This document shows positions 22,289-22,491 of a DNA stretch of 22,491 bases, in pieces. The notes under the pieces were generated by a model. It ran no database searches. It was not told the DNA's origin and saw nothing but the letters and a program-made list of their open reading frames with translations. The stretch's first letter is position 1; each line of letters starts with the position of its first letter. The position numbers and the translations under genes are program-made. The stretch comes from a virus: the IMG/VR virus record IMGVR_UViG_3300030451_001553, positions 283 to 22,773 of that record. The stretch is one strand, 5' to 3'.

Positions 22289-22491
22289 AAGATGCTGCCG
22301 TGGATCAAGAACACCAAATCCAGATTCTCGGAACATTCGTCAGACTTGGCGTAGTTGTTTGGTCTGGGTTTATAATAACAATGAATTACATAGAATTACC
22401 TATGATAAAGAAAGCTGGTAACTCCGATATCACGTTCGTGGCAAGTGTGTTTACTGGTGCACTAGCCACTTTTGGCTTGTCTACTGGTAAT
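22243..22491 (+). CDS. Holin-like small membrane protein (partial, runs off the window)
   Basis: An ORF open to the window edge, at least 83 residues, starting MEGKPEEKKGLLGKLKDAAV. It has an amphipathic, charged N-terminus, then two hydrophobic segments: ILGTFVRLGVVVWSGFIITM (residues ~29-47) and ITFVASVFTGALATFGLS (~63-80), separated by a short loop (NYIELPMIKKAGNSD). Two helices with a charged N-terminus fit a class II holin. I recall close relatives in many cyanophages, with no proven function. It overlaps the preceding gene by 46 nt in another frame; its better family-like composition and uninterrupted frame support it as real. In T7-like genomes the holin (gp17.5) lies directly after the fibre, as here. 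The 3' end is not in the window. Confidence 0.75.
   Translation, partial: MEGKPEEKKGLLGKLKDAAVDQEHQIQILGTFVRLGVVVWSGFIITMNYIELPMIKKAGNSDITFVASVFTGALATFGLSTGN

Noticed and set aside
21985-22317. Reverse-strand ORF of about 110 codons opposite the last genes
   Set aside because: Composition mirrors the forward Val/Ala/Thr membrane segment, and no other gene in the window is on the minus strand.
22191-22421. 76-codon forward ORF overlapping the last two genes
   Set aside because: The Arg/Lys/Ser-rich product is an off-frame reading; the frame from 22243 has clear membrane helices and runs open to the edge.

Overview
The window is an internal piece of a T7-like cyanophage genome (marine cyanopodovirus, Autographiviridae type, probably infecting Prochlorococcus or Synechococcus). 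The evidence is an AT-rich sequence with every gene on the + strand, a high-light-inducible gene (hli) and a photosystem II psbA gene placed just upstream of the major capsid gene, followed by T7 genes 10-17 in order. No tRNA, rRNA, integrase, CRISPR or insertion sequence was seen.

Layout. 42-1307: photosynthesis cassette of hli, psbA and an 18-residue basic peptide. The psbA reading frame is broken near its 3' end by what looks like a 25-nt deletion. The rest of the gene is still readable in another frame. 1308-1446: a structured stretch holding a 31-codon mini-ORF. 1447-1809: a small secreted protein that looks like an outer-membrane beta-barrel, followed by a terminator-like hairpin. 1893-2423: a beta-rich protein, perhaps a jelly-roll capsid decoration or fibre. 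2424-2591: a 168-nt non-coding leader full of inverted repeats. 2592-3997: major capsid protein and two tiny genes, closed by a strong intrinsic terminator at 4004-4034, the same relative place as T7 Tphi. 4055-8475: tail tube A and the tail nozzle (gp12), the latter enlarged by about 320 residues of repeated domains. 8468-16871: the internal core/ejection proteins gp13, gp14, gp15 and gp16. 16871-21902: the gp17-like tail fibre and four more fibre/appendage-like genes. 21899-22491: two membrane proteins, the second (cut by the window edge) a holin candidate.

How it works together. The hli and psbA genes would normally keep host photosystem II running during infection. Genes 10-12 build head and tail, gp13-16 form the internal core ejected into the host, and the fibres bind the cell surface. 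The last two genes may belong to lysis. Genes are tightly packed (TAATG and ATGA junctions, spacers of 0-15 nt), and most lack a Shine-Dalgarno sequence, starting instead behind short A/T-rich spacers.

Most notable points: the broken psbA; the phage-encoded signal-peptide/beta-barrel-like protein; the small-peptide and RNA-structure cluster after psbA; the structured leader before the capsid gene; and the repeat insertion in the tail nozzle. All family assignments are from reading motifs and recalled T7 and D1 sequences; no database search was run.
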